Assembly: GCF_001010945.1 (NCBI RefSeq)
Contig: NZ_LBHB01000001.1
Location: 682,001-746,000, forward strand
DNA from: Aurantiacibacter luteus
GTDB taxonomy: Bacteria > Pseudomonadota > Alphaproteobacteria > Sphingomonadales > Sphingomonadaceae
Length of the DNA stretch: 64,000 nucleotides
Direction: 5' to 3'
Part shown: positions 26,558 through 37,599 of the stretch, piece by piece
Position numbering within the stretch: position 1 is the first letter of the stretch
How the letters are laid out: the number at the start of each line of letters is the position of its first letter
Position numbers and translations under genes: made by a program
The notes under the pieces: model-generated
Database searches by the model: none
Told to the model about the DNA's origin: nothing
The model's input: only the letters and a program-made list of their open reading frames with translations

Positions 26558-28146
26558 GCCACCAGCCTGACGCGGGCTTCGGTCGTGGCGACCGTCGTGT
26601 CCTCGGTCGAGCCGGCGGGACAGAAGGTCGTCATGTTGGTGGTGCCAGTGATGGTGATGTTGTTTGCCGCGATCATCAGGCACTGGCTGGTGACGCCCAC
26701 GGTGCCGGCAAACTGGACGTTGCTGACCGGAAAATACAAGGTGCCGTTGAGCACCGTATTGGCGTTGCCGTTGAGCTTGGTCTTGCTGCTGCCGCGCGAA
26801 TCGCGGTCTTCGAAGACCAGCATACCGGCCAGTTCGTTGGCATCGTCGGCGGAAACGCCGAGCGACATGAGATCGGATGCCTGCATCGCGGTGAGGTTCA
26901 CGTCGGCGCCGCCGGCCACGTCGATCCATGCACCGTCATAAAGCACGAACATAACCGCCGATCCGGTAACCTCGTACTGGCCCGTGATTTTCAAGCCGCC
27001 GCCCACAATGTTGTATACTCCTGGCGCGAAGGCCGTGTTGCAGCGGATTTGAATGTCGGTGTAGGTGCCGGGACGTACACTTCCGGCCTGCGCGCCGGGG
27101 GTTACAAGCACGTTGGAATAGGTCGTTGTCGTTACGGTGACCGCCTTTTCCCACTTGCGGTCCTGGCCATTGCCGCCAAGGCCGGTCCATGTCGTCGTCG
27201 TCGCATTGGTCGTGCCCGCAACGGTGCCGTTGGGCACGGAAATACCGACCTCCGTAGGCGCGGTGTACTCCGTGCTGGCCTTGGGGCTGGCATACCCGTT
27301 CCATTCAGTGCGGTTGTTGGTGTTGCCTTTCCAGTACGAATAGGTGACCGTGGTCGTCACCGATTTGTTGGCGGTCGTGGTGTCCGGTTCTGCCGAACAT
27401 GAATAGGTGCGCGCCTGGCGCGAAGACGAGGGGTTGGGTGGGGACAATTCCTCGAACGGGTCGAAGAGGCCCTCCATGTGCTCCATGATGACGTCGTCGG
27501 TATTGTCCTTGAGCCACTGGTCAACGCCGCCTGCGGCGAGGATCCAGCCTGCATCCACCTGCGGATTGCCGCTCACGGTGATGGCAGTGTCGTCGGTGGA
27601 CAGCGCGGCAAGGCCGCAGCTTGCTGTCAGCACCGAGTTGCCGCCGATGGTGATGGCGCCGTAATCGTCGTCGTCGAGCGCGATCAGGCAGCTGGAAAAG
27701 GTCGTACCTTCCTCGAAGCTGGCCTGGGCATAGGCATAGACCGGGAATGTCTCCTCGGTCAGGATGCTGGTGAAGGGCAGGGGCTTGTGCGCTGTGACCG
27801 ACACGGCGACCGAGTTGTCCTCGCCGCCGGCATAGTCCGCCAGCTGGATTTCCGGGTCGCTGGCGAAGCCGCCCGCGACCTGCATATTGGCATCGAATTC
27901 CTGTTCGGCGCGCGTGATGTAGGTGCTCTCGGTGTCCTCGTCGGCCCGCGCCCAGGCACCGGCAATCGCCGCCTGGTCCACTGCGAACTGCAGCTCGCGC
28001 TTCCACATGTACCATTGCGTCACGTCGACGCCGAGGCCGGCCCCGCCGATTAGCATGGGCATTCCCAGCGCCACGAGCAGGGTCGCGTTTCCGCTGGTGC
28101 AGCCGGTCATGCGAGAGATCGTGTGTTGGAAGGCTTTCAGGACCAT
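26554..28146 (-). CDS. TadG-like protein without vWA domain
   Basis: A 530-residue protein. The N terminus has the TadG helix GNATLLVALGMPMLIGGAGL at about 19-38, followed by VDVTQWYMWKRELQFAVDQAA, as in TadG and related Flp assembly factors. The long remainder is Thr-, Asn- and Gly-rich, beta-predicted, and contains Cys pairs; no MIDAS motif is visible. It is the first gene of the first TadG-TadE-TadE block, with a CtrA-like site about 75-90 bases upstream. Confidence 0.78.
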   Translation of the reverse strand: MVLKAFQHTISRMTGCTSGNATLLVALGMPMLIGGAGLGVDVTQWYMWKRELQFAVDQAAIAGAWARADEDTESTYITRAEQEFDANMQVAGGFASDPEIQLADYAGGEDNSVAVSVTAHKPLPFTSILTEETFPVYAYAQASFEEGTTFSSCLIALDDDDYGAITIGGNSVLTASCGLAALSTDDTAITVSGNPQVDAGWILAAGGVDQWLKDNTDDVIMEHMEGLFDPFEELSPPNPSSSRQARTYSCSAEPDTTTANKSVTTTVTYSYWKGNTNNRTEWNGYASPKASTEYTAPTEVGISVPNGTVAGTTNATTTTWTGLGGNGQDRKWEKAVTVTTTTYSNVLVTPGAQAGSVRPGTYTDIQIRCNTAFAPGVYNIVGGGLKITGQYEVTGSAVMFVLYDGAWIDVAGGADVNLTAMQASDLMSLGVSADDANELAGMLVFEDRDSRGSSKTKLNGNANTVLNGTLYFPVSNVQFAGTVGVTSQCLMIAANNITITGTTNMTTFCPAGSTEDTTVATTEARVRLVA

Positions 28147-28221
28147 GTGGAACCTCGAGATGCTACCTAGTCGCTGGGACCAATAGGGAACGTGTGGTTG
28201 TAGGCGCGTAACGATTCACGG

Positions 28222-28235
28222 TTAATGCCCGTTAA
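28222..28235 (-). promoter_or_regulatory. CtrA-like site upstream of the TadG gene
   Basis: The minus strand reads TTAACGGGCATTAAC, two TTAA blocks separated by 6 bases, located 76-90 bases before the TadG start. The established CtrA consensus is TTAA-N7-TTAA, so the spacing is one base short. Control of pilus genes by CtrA is known in other alphaproteobacteria. Confidence 0.4.
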
Positions 28236-28306
28236 GCCATCGCACTCGGCGCAATACCGAGCGCGTCGAGGGGAAAATTCGTGAACCGCTTGCCCCCCGC
28301 TCGGTG

Positions 28307-28362
28307 TCGAGGCAGCACGTCCGCGGGAAGGGAAGGGTGGCCCCGCGGGCGCGCTGTCTCGG
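28307..28362. other. Long imperfect hairpin
   Basis: Positions 28307-28327 pair with 28342-28362 over 21 positions with one mismatch and three G-U pairs, around a 14-base loop. It is followed by a perfect 8-bp stem, GCCGACCG (28381-28388) with CGGTCGGC (28399-28406). No gene explains either structure. Confidence 0.55.
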
Positions 28363-28456
28363 CGGCCGGACATCCGCTTTGCCGACCGCCTGGGCTTTCG
28401 GTCGGCGCCGCGGTTTCCCGGCAGGATGCTTATGCCGGACAAGGGTTGAAACAATG

Positions 28457-28474
28457 GTCAACGCAGGTGGTTAA
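28457..28474 (-). promoter_or_regulatory. Second copy of the TTAACCA-CTGCGTTGAC motif
   Basis: TTAACCACCTGCGTTGAC on the minus strand matches the copy at 25566-25583 at 17 of 18 bases. It lies 311 bases before the TadG start and 84 bases before the phytoene synthase-like gene on the other strand, so its target is uncertain. Confidence 0.35.
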
Positions 28475-28557
28475 TTTCGCAATATCTGCGACCCACCTAA
28501 TGGTCTCCTTCGCATCGCGCTTGACCGCACGTGGCCGGGTGGCCACCTGCGCTGGCG

Positions 28558-29211
28558 ATGGACAGGACCCTGCTCGAAACCCTTCCGCTCGTGCAGCGCC
28601 TGGCGCTCAGCTATGCGCCTGCGGCCGCCTTTGAGCCGACAGCGGCGCTGCTGGCGCTCGATACCCGGCTAGCGGGGATCGTACGCACACGCGGCGAGCC
28701 GGTCATCGCGCAGCTGAAGCTCGCCTGGTGGCGCGAGCGCTTCGCGCAAGAGCCGGATCATTGGCCGCTCGGCGAGCCGCTGCTGGCCCTGCTGCGCGCA
28801 TCGGGGCTGGCGACCGGGCGACTGGCTCCGCTCGTCGATGGCTGGGAGGCTCTTCTGGCCGAACGGCTAGATGAAGCAGCGCTCATGCAGTTCGCGCAAG
28901 GCAGGGCCGAAGGTTGGCTTGCCGTTGCGGAGCGGACGGACGGTGAGGCGGATGCCGGCGCGGTGCGAATGGCCGCCGAAGGCTGGGCGCTGGCCGACCT
29001 CGCCCTGCACCTGGGCGACGGAGCGGAGGCGGAGATGGTGCGTCAGGCTGCGCTCTCGCTTCCCCCTGCGGAAAGGATGCCGCGCCGTTTGCGTCCCCTC
29101 GCGGTGCTCGCCGGACTGTCGCGCCGTGCGCTCGAGCGTGGCGCAAGCGACCCGCTGGACGGTCCGGGCGCGATGATGGTCGCCATGCGGCTTGGCATTG
29201 CCGGGCGTTGA
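28558..29211 (+). CDS. Squalene/phytoene synthase-like protein (NDUFAF6-like)
   Basis: A 217-residue mostly helical protein that resembles the squalene/phytoene synthase superfamily in ALLALDTRLAGIVRTRGEPVIAQLKLAWWRERF and in the later EGWALADLALHLGD. The Asp-rich D-x-x-x-D motifs required for prenyl condensation are not visible, so it is probably not a synthase. Proteins of this kind are related to the complex I assembly factor NDUFAF6. No carotenoid gene is nearby. The ATG at 28558 was preferred over an upstream in-frame start. Confidence 0.7.
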   Translation: MDRTLLETLPLVQRLALSYAPAAAFEPTAALLALDTRLAGIVRTRGEPVIAQLKLAWWRERFAQEPDHWPLGEPLLALLRASGLATGRLAPLVDGWEALLAERLDEAALMQFAQGRAEGWLAVAERTDGEADAGAVRMAAEGWALADLALHLGDGAEAEMVRQAALSLPPAERMPRRLRPLAVLAGLSRRALERGASDPLDGPGAMMVAMRLGIAGR

Positions 29212-29241
29212 GCTAAGTTCCCCGCATAAGGGGAGCTACCT

Positions 29242-29706
29242 ATGAATCGAGTCATCCTGGGCGCGTTCGGCGCCCTGCTGCTTGTGGGTCTCGGGCTGTT
29301 CTGGATGCAGGGAAGGGCCGAGGTCGAGCAGGCAGCGCCGCCGCCCGAGCCGGTGGAGACGACGGCGGAAGATCCCGACGCGCTGCCCACAGCCGACGTA
29401 TCCGACATGCGCGGTCCCGCGCCGCCCGAGGCGAGCGAACTGACGCGCGAGCAGCAGCGCTTCTTTCGCTACGACCGCAATCGCGACCTGAAGATCACCC
29501 GCAACGAGATGCTCTCAACCCGCACCAACGCCTTTCGCGCGCTGGACACCGACGGCAACAACCTGCTCACCTTCGAAGAATGGGCCATCACCACGAGCGA
29601 GCGCTTTGCCGAAATGGACGGCAACCGCGACGGGGAACTGAACGCGGCGGAATTCGCAACAAGTGCACCGGCACCGCGGCGAACTCCGGCGCGGTGCCGG
29701 TGCTAG
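29242..29706 (+). CDS. Membrane-anchored EF-hand protein
   Basis: A 154-residue protein with an N-terminal membrane anchor or signal (about 4-23), a Pro/Glu-rich linker, and three EF-hand loops at 78-89 (DRNRDLKITRNE), 102-113 (DTDGNNLLTFEE) and 126-137 (DGNRDGELNAAE). It probably acts as a periplasmic calcium-binding protein. The last residues (about 142-154, rich in Pro, Arg and Cys) are encoded by a 14-bp hairpin, so the true C terminus may once have been shorter. It is preceded by a GGGGAGC ribosome site. Confidence 0.82.
   Translation: MNRVILGAFGALLLVGLGLFWMQGRAEVEQAAPPPEPVETTAEDPDALPTADVSDMRGPAPPEASELTREQQRFFRYDRNRDLKITRNEMLSTRTNAFRALDTDGNNLLTFEEWAITTSERFAEMDGNRDGELNAAEFATSAPAPRRTPARCRC
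29665..29703. terminator. Bidirectional terminator hairpin between the EF-hand gene and trmFO
   Basis: GCACCGGCACCGCG (29665-29678) pairs perfectly with CGCGGTGCCGGTGC (29690-29703) around an 11-base loop. It lies within the last codons of the EF-hand gene and 4 bases beyond the trmFO stop, so it is positioned to end trmFO transcription. Confidence 0.65.
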
Positions 29707-29707
29707 G

Positions 29708-31066
29708 TCAGGCGGGCACGGCGATTCGTGCGGCGCCCAGCCAGTCGCCGAAATCCGCCTTCGCCCGCTCGGTGTAGGCTTCCTTGCGCGCCTTCTTCTT
29801 CACATCGTGAAGCGGCGGGAAGAGGCCGAAATTGACGTTCATGGGCTGGTAGTCGCTCGCCTCCGCATCGCCGGTGATGTGGCTGAGCAGCGCGCCCATG
29901 GCACTGGTGGCTGGCGGCGGGGTCCACGCGTCGCCCGCCAGCTCGGCCGCCGCCATCATGCCCGCGAGCAAGCCGACGGCGCTGCTCTCGACATAACCCT
30001 CGCACCCCGTCACCTGCCCGGCGAAGCGAATGTGCGGCGCGCTCTTCAGGCGCAGCTGGCGGTCGAGCAGGATCGGCGAGTTGATGAAGGTGTTACGGTG
30101 CATCCCTCCCAGCCTCGCGAACTCGGCGTTCTCGAGACCGGGAATGGTGCGGAACAGTTCGACCTGCGCGCCCCATTTCATCTTGGTCTGGAAGCCGACC
30201 ATGTTCCACAGCGTGCCAAGCTTGTTGTCCTGCCGCAGCTGGACGACCGCGTGCGGCCAGCGGCCTTGGGGAAACTCGGGCGTGGTATCGCGCGGGTTGT
30301 CGAGCCCGACGGGCTTCATCGGCCCGAAGCGCAGTGTGTCGAACCCCCGCTCGGCCATGACCTCGATTGGCATGCAGCCTTCGAAGTAGGGGGTGTTCGC
30401 CTCCCACTCGCGGAACTCGCCCTTCTCGGCATCGAGCAGGCCCTGGTGGAAGGCGGCGTACTGCTCGCGCGTCATCGGGCAGTTGATGTAATCCTTGCCG
30501 TCGCCCTTATTCCAGCGCGACTGGAACCAGGCCTTGTCCATGTCGATGCTGTCTCGATGGACGATGGGTGCGATGGCGTCGAAGAAGGCCAGTCGGTCCT
30601 CTCCGGTCGCCTCGATGATGCTGTCGGCAAGCGCCGCTGCGGTGAGCGGGCCGGTCGCGACGATGGTCATGCCCTCGGCCGGCAGCACCTCGACGAGTTC
30701 GCGCACGATCTCGACGTTGGGGTGCTCCTCCAACGCCCTTTGCACCTCGGCGCTGAAGTGGTCGCGGTCCACCGCCATGGCGCTGCCCGCTGGCACCCGC
30801 GCCGCCTCGCCCGCGCGCATGACGAGGCTGTCCAGACGCCGCATCTCGTGGTGCAGCAGGCCGACGGCGTTCTTCTCGTCGTCGTCGGAGCGGAAGGAGT
30901 TGGAGCAGACCAGTTCCGCCAGTCCGTCGGTGTGATGCGCCGCCGTCTCTCCTTGGCCGCTGCCGCGCATCTCGCTCAGGCGCACCCTGATGCCGCGCCG
31001 GGCGAGCTGCCATGCCGCTTCGCTCCCGGCGAGGCCGCCGCCGATGATGTGGACCTGATGTGTCAT
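29708..31066 (-). CDS. trmFO: Methylenetetrahydrofolate-tRNA-(uracil-54-C5)-methyltransferase TrmFO
   Basis: A folate- and FAD-dependent enzyme that makes ribothymidine at position 54 of tRNA. The 452 residues begin with the FAD dinucleotide motif [20 protein letters not shown], then the family motif [29 protein letters not shown]. Later come [43 protein letters not shown] and [18 protein letters not shown]. Length and motifs are complete. Confidence 0.96.
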   Translation of the reverse strand: MTHQVHIIGGGLAGSEAAWQLARRGIRVRLSEMRGSGQGETAAHHTDGLAELVCSNSFRSDDDEKNAVGLLHHEMRRLDSLVMRAGEAARVPAGSAMAVDRDHFSAEVQRALEEHPNVEIVRELVEVLPAEGMTIVATGPLTAAALADSIIEATGEDRLAFFDAIAPIVHRDSIDMDKAWFQSRWNKGDGKDYINCPMTREQYAAFHQGLLDAEKGEFREWEANTPYFEGCMPIEVMAERGFDTLRFGPMKPVGLDNPRDTTPEFPQGRWPHAVVQLRQDNKLGTLWNMVGFQTKMKWGAQVELFRTIPGLENAEFARLGGMHRNTFINSPILLDRQLRLKSAPHIRFAGQVTGCEGYVESSAVGLLAGMMAAAELAGDAWTPPPATSAMGALLSHITGDAEASDYQPMNVNFGLFPPLHDVKKKARKEAYTERAKADFGDWLGAARIAVPA

Positions 31067-31131
31067 GGGGGCGGCAGATAAGTGACGCGGGGCGCTGGCG
31101 CAAATGCAGACTGGCGGCTAGTCCCGATGCC

Positions 31132-31827
31132 ATGCCGCGCCGTGCCCTTTCAGAGAAGCGACCCTACCTGCTGCTCAGCATCTTGGCGGCGCTGGCGTTC
31201 TACTATCTCTCGGCGAGCGAGCTGCCCGAGCTCTACCTTATCCCGCTTAAAGGGAGCGCCTGCGCCTTTCTCGCGATTTATGCCTGGCTGCGCCACGGCA
31301 GCAAGAGCGCGCGGATGCTGGCGGGCGCCATGGCGATCGCGAGCGTCGCCGACATGTTCATGGAAATGGACATCCGGGTGGGCGGGGCGCTGTTCTTCGT
31401 CTTCCATTGCGTCATGCTTTCGCTGTTCCTGCGCCATCGCGGCGCTCCATTGGAGGGTGCGGACAGCCTTATCTTCCTCGCGCTGCTGCTGGGCACACCG
31501 CTCGCAGCCTACTGGCTGGTGAGTGTGCCGGGCGTCGCCATGCCCGCGGCAATCTACGGTCTGGCGCTGGGCGCCATGGCGGCGGGCGCCTGGGCGAGCG
31601 ATTATCCGCGCTTCACCGTGGGGGCGGGCGCGGTGCTTTTCGTGGTGTCAGACCTACTGATCTTTGCCGGGATGGGGCCTCTGTCAGGCAGCCCGATCCC
31701 GCAATATCTCGTCTGGCCAATCTACTATCTCGGGCAATTCCTGTTGACGGTCGGCGTGATGACGAACCTGCGCAAGCGCGATCCGGAGCTGCGCGTGGTA
31801 CAGGGCGGACGTGCGTCCGTCCATTGA
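31132..31827 (+). CDS. Lysoplasmalogenase, YhhN/TMEM86 family
   Basis: A 231-residue integral membrane protein with about eight hydrophobic segments and no signal cleavage site. Family features include YLIPLKGSACAF near the N terminus, a D-M-x-M-E segment (SVADMFMEMDIRVGGALFFVFH) and SDLLIFAGMGP with a final YYLGQFLLTVGV. YhhN/TMEM86 members cleave the vinyl-ether bond of lysoplasmalogens; activity in this organism is not shown. The ATG at 31132 gives MPRRALSEKRPY. Confidence 0.85.
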   Translation: MPRRALSEKRPYLLLSILAALAFYYLSASELPELYLIPLKGSACAFLAIYAWLRHGSKSARMLAGAMAIASVADMFMEMDIRVGGALFFVFHCVMLSLFLRHRGAPLEGADSLIFLALLLGTPLAAYWLVSVPGVAMPAAIYGLALGAMAAGAWASDYPRFTVGAGAVLFVVSDLLIFAGMGPLSGSPIPQYLVWPIYYLGQFLLTVGVMTNLRKRDPELRVVQGGRASVH

Positions 31828-31929
31828 CGTCTTCAAGAAAGCCAAGGCCGAAAGTTGATTAAGGCCGCAATGCTCGGATACCATTCGATTTTTCCGCGTT
31901 GCCACCACTGACGCAACAGGAGAACCCGA

Positions 31930-33063
31930 ATGTCTTACCGCCGTACCTTGGTCCGAGTACTCGCCATGTCCGGACTTGCTCTCAGCGCCCTGTCGGTTGG
32001 TGCCTGCACCACCATGAACGGGATGGCCGGCACCATGATAACCAGCCCGCGCGATGCCAACGCCGCGCCGCCGCCCGTGCCGGCTACGGCGCAGGTCGCC
32101 CCGCCGGCGGTCAGCCGGGCCATGCAGGATGTGCTCGACGCCCTGGCGGCGCTGGGCCCGCAGCCGCTGACCAGCCTGACCCCCGCACAAGCGCGCGTGC
32201 AGCCTTCGTTCGCGGACGCCTACGCCCGTGTGGCGCAGCAGCGCGGCGTTACGCTGCGAACGAATGCCGTGACCACGCAGGACATGTCCTACGGCAGCGA
32301 CGACGAACAGGTCGCCCGCGTATATCGCCCCGCCGGAACCACGGCCAGTTCAGACCTGCCGGTGGTGGTCTACTACCACGGCGGCGGCTGGGTAATCGCC
32401 GATCTCGATACGTATGACGCCGCCCCGCGCTACCTTGCCGAGGCGATGCAGGCGGTGGTCGTTTCGGTCGACTATCGCCATGCGCCCGAGTTCAAATTCC
32501 CCTCGCAGCATGAGGACGCGGCCTCTGCCTATCGATGGGTGCTGGCGAACGCCGACGACTGGGGCGGCGATACCGAACGTCTGTTCATGGTGGGCGAAAG
32601 CGCGGGCGGCAATCTGGCCGTCTCGACCGCGATCTACGCCCGTGACAATGGCCTGACCATGCCGGACCACATCGTCTCGGTCTATCCGATCGCGAATTCC
32701 AGCATGGACCTGCCCTCGCGGCGCGACAGCGCGCAGGCGGTTCCCCTGAATACGGCGGCGCTCAACTGGTTCGGCTATTACTATATGCGCACGCCGGCGG
32801 ACGCGCAGGATCCCCGGCTCAATCTCGTTACCGCGAATCTGCGCAACCTCCCGCCCACGACCATCATCAACGCGCAGGCCGATCCACTGCGGTCGGATGG
32901 CGAAACGCTTGCCGCGGCGATGCGTGCAGCGGGCGTCGAGGTCGAGCAGCGGACCTTTGCCGGCGTCAGCCACGAGTTCTTCGGGATGGGCAAGGTCGTT
33001 CCCATTGCCCTGCAGGCCGAGCAGTACGCGGTGGCGCGGATGCGCGAGGATCTCGCCGAATAA
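31930..33063 (+). CDS. Alpha/beta hydrolase lipoprotein, hormone-sensitive lipase-like
   Basis: A 377-residue esterase-like protein. The signal peptide ends in a lipobox with Cys26 (LSALSVGAC), so it is probably a lipoprotein. The catalytic domain has the oxyanion motif HGGGW (150-154), DYRHAPEFKFP, the nucleophile Ser224 in GESAGG, Asp in NAQADPLRSDG and His in AGVSHEFFGMG. These are marks of the HSL (bacterial family IV) carboxylesterases. A linker with proline-rich residues precedes the domain. Substrate unknown. Confidence 0.9.
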   Translation: MSYRRTLVRVLAMSGLALSALSVGACTTMNGMAGTMITSPRDANAAPPPVPATAQVAPPAVSRAMQDVLDALAALGPQPLTSLTPAQARVQPSFADAYARVAQQRGVTLRTNAVTTQDMSYGSDDEQVARVYRPAGTTASSDLPVVVYYHGGGWVIADLDTYDAAPRYLAEAMQAVVVSVDYRHAPEFKFPSQHEDAASAYRWVLANADDWGGDTERLFMVGESAGGNLAVSTAIYARDNGLTMPDHIVSVYPIANSSMDLPSRRDSAQAVPLNTAALNWFGYYYMRTPADAQDPRLNLVTANLRNLPPTTIINAQADPLRSDGETLAAAMRAAGVEVEQRTFAGVSHEFFGMGKVVPIALQAEQYAVARMREDLAE

Positions 33064-33087
33064 AGGCGGGAGAGCCGGACGGTGCGC

Positions 33088-35931
<2,844 letters not shown>

Positions 35932-36206
35932 GGTTGGCTGTCTATTTCCGTCGCTGTTACGGGTGATGGGAGGGTACGCGAAGGGGCGCGCACAGGCCAG
36001 TTTCGCAAAGCCTCATATGGGCTTTCACCCCGGCTTTTCCACACTTCCCGACCGATTGGCGGTCTGTCGCCTGACACTTGCGTTAAAACGCGGTTCACCG
36101 CCGTTTGGGCAGGACAGAATTGCAATCCCGTGCGTTGTGTGCAGAACCCGCCGCGCGGGAATTAGGCGGCAGCCTTGCTGTCGGAAGTTTCAGGAGAAAA
36201 GACCCA

Positions 36207-37493
36207 ATGACGACCCCCATTCGCTCCGCTCGCACGCGCCTTGCGCTCGCTTCCATGCTGCTCGGCGGGTTCGCCATGACCGCGACCGCCGTGCTGCCGG
36301 AAACCGCCTTCGCGCAGAACCGCCGCCAGCGGGCCCAACAGGCCGAACAGCCGCAGGGCGAAACCAATTCGCAGGCCTTCGCCGCGGCCTATCAGCCGGT
36401 CGCCGCGATGGTGCAGCCCTCGACCGCCAACTACGAGGGCGCGCGCGCCGCGATCCCTGGCCTGGTGGCGGCCATCCAGAACGATGCAGACCGCGATCTG
36501 GCCGGGAACCTCATCCTCAACATCGGCAGCCATTTCAACGATCGCCAGCTGCAGTTGCAGGGTTTGACCATGCGCCTGCAGGCGGGCCGTGTCGGTGAGC
36601 AGACGGGCCTCTTCAACTGGTATGCCGGCAACATCTCTTATGAGCTCGACAACTACGCCGACGCGCGCCGCTATCTGCAGGCCGCGCTCGACGCCGGCTA
36701 TGTGCCGGACGAGGGTGACGCGACGCTGCTGATCGCAAACACCTACGTGGAGGAGGGTGCCGAACAGCAGGGGGTCGACTACCTTCTCCAGCGCATTGCC
36801 GCCAATACCGCGGCCGGTCAGGCAGTGCCCGAAGCGTGGCTGCTGAACGCCTTGCAGCTCAGTTACGACAACGAACTTGCCGAGCAAGCGCTGAATGTCG
36901 GGGAAATGGTCGTCCTCAGTTACCCCAGCGAGCGTAATCTGACCAATTCGATGCAGATCGTCAGCCAGCTCTACGATTTCACCCCGCAGGCCCGTGTCGA
37001 CCTCTATCGCCTGATGCTGGCTGCCGGCGTGCTGCGCGAACGGCAGGATATCAGCCGCTACATCGACGACCTCGATGCCCGCGTCCGCGGCAACGAGGTG
37101 CAAAGGGCGCTGGCACTAGGCCTGTCCAACGGCGTTTATACCGCCAGCGACACCTATTATACCGATGTGAAGGCTGCCGCTGACGTGCGTGCGGCGGCGG
37201 ACCGCAACGGCATCGCGGCTATCGTGCGCGAGGGCGAGAACGGCGACGGGCTCGATGCCATCAACGCGGGCGACATCCTCTATTCGACCGAGGATTACAC
37301 CCGCGCGGCCGCCATGTACCAGCGGGCGCTCGACCGTGGCTACGACAGCAACGTGGCGCTGACTCGCCTCGGCATGGTGCAGGCGCTGGGCGGCGACAAT
37401 GCCGCGGCGCTGGCGACGTTTGCCCGCATCACCGGCGAGCGGCAGCCGATTGCCCGCATGTGGACTGCCTGGATCAACTCGCAGGCCAATTGA
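36207..37493 (+). CDS. Exported TPR-repeat protein
   Basis: A 428-residue protein with a clear signal peptide (basic start, hydrophobic core around ALASMLLGGFAMTATAV, cleavage after about AFA-QN). The mature part is helical with TPR-like repeats: LFNWYAGNISYELDNYADARRYLQAAL (about 135-160) and, near the end, AGDILYSTEDYTRAAAMYQRALDRGYDSNVALTRLG. It is preceded by AGGAGA. I do not recognise a specific function. A strong terminator follows, so it is probably a single-gene transcript. Confidence 0.8.
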   Translation: MTTPIRSARTRLALASMLLGGFAMTATAVLPETAFAQNRRQRAQQAEQPQGETNSQAFAAAYQPVAAMVQPSTANYEGARAAIPGLVAAIQNDADRDLAGNLILNIGSHFNDRQLQLQGLTMRLQAGRVGEQTGLFNWYAGNISYELDNYADARRYLQAALDAGYVPDEGDATLLIANTYVEEGAEQQGVDYLLQRIAANTAAGQAVPEAWLLNALQLSYDNELAEQALNVGEMVVLSYPSERNLTNSMQIVSQLYDFTPQARVDLYRLMLAAGVLRERQDISRYIDDLDARVRGNEVQRALALGLSNGVYTASDTYYTDVKAAADVRAAADRNGIAAIVREGENGDGLDAINAGDILYSTEDYTRAAAMYQRALDRGYDSNVALTRLGMVQALGGDNAAALATFARITGERQPIARMWTAWINSQAN

Positions 37494-37517
37494 TCCTAGG
37501 ACAGGACGACGAAATAC

Positions 37518-37555
37518 GGCGCGCAGGGCTTCGGCCTTGCGCGCCGTTTTCGTTT
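37518..37555 (+). terminator. Intrinsic terminator after the TPR gene
   Basis: GGCGCGCAGGGC (37518-37529) pairs with GCCTTGCGCGCC (37534-37545), a 12-bp stem with one G-T pair and a TTCG tetraloop, followed by GTTTTCGTTT. It begins 25 bases after the stop codon. Confidence 0.85.
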
Positions 37556-37599
37556 GCGGCCTGCACGGGCCGGTAAACATTTGCCGCTAGGGGTAGGCC

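Larger units (their letters stand above)
28147..28557. other. 411-base divergent intergenic region with strong hairpins and no gene
   Basis: No open frame here has recognisable features. The region carries a TTAA-N6-TTAA site (28222-28235), a CTCGG-N7-CCGAG stem (28245-28261), a 21-bp imperfect stem (28307-28362), a perfect 8-bp stem (28381-28406) and the 18-base motif at 28457-28474. It serves as the divergent promoter region for the TadG gene and the phytoene synthase-like gene; it may also encode a structured RNA or 5' leader. Confidence 0.45.
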
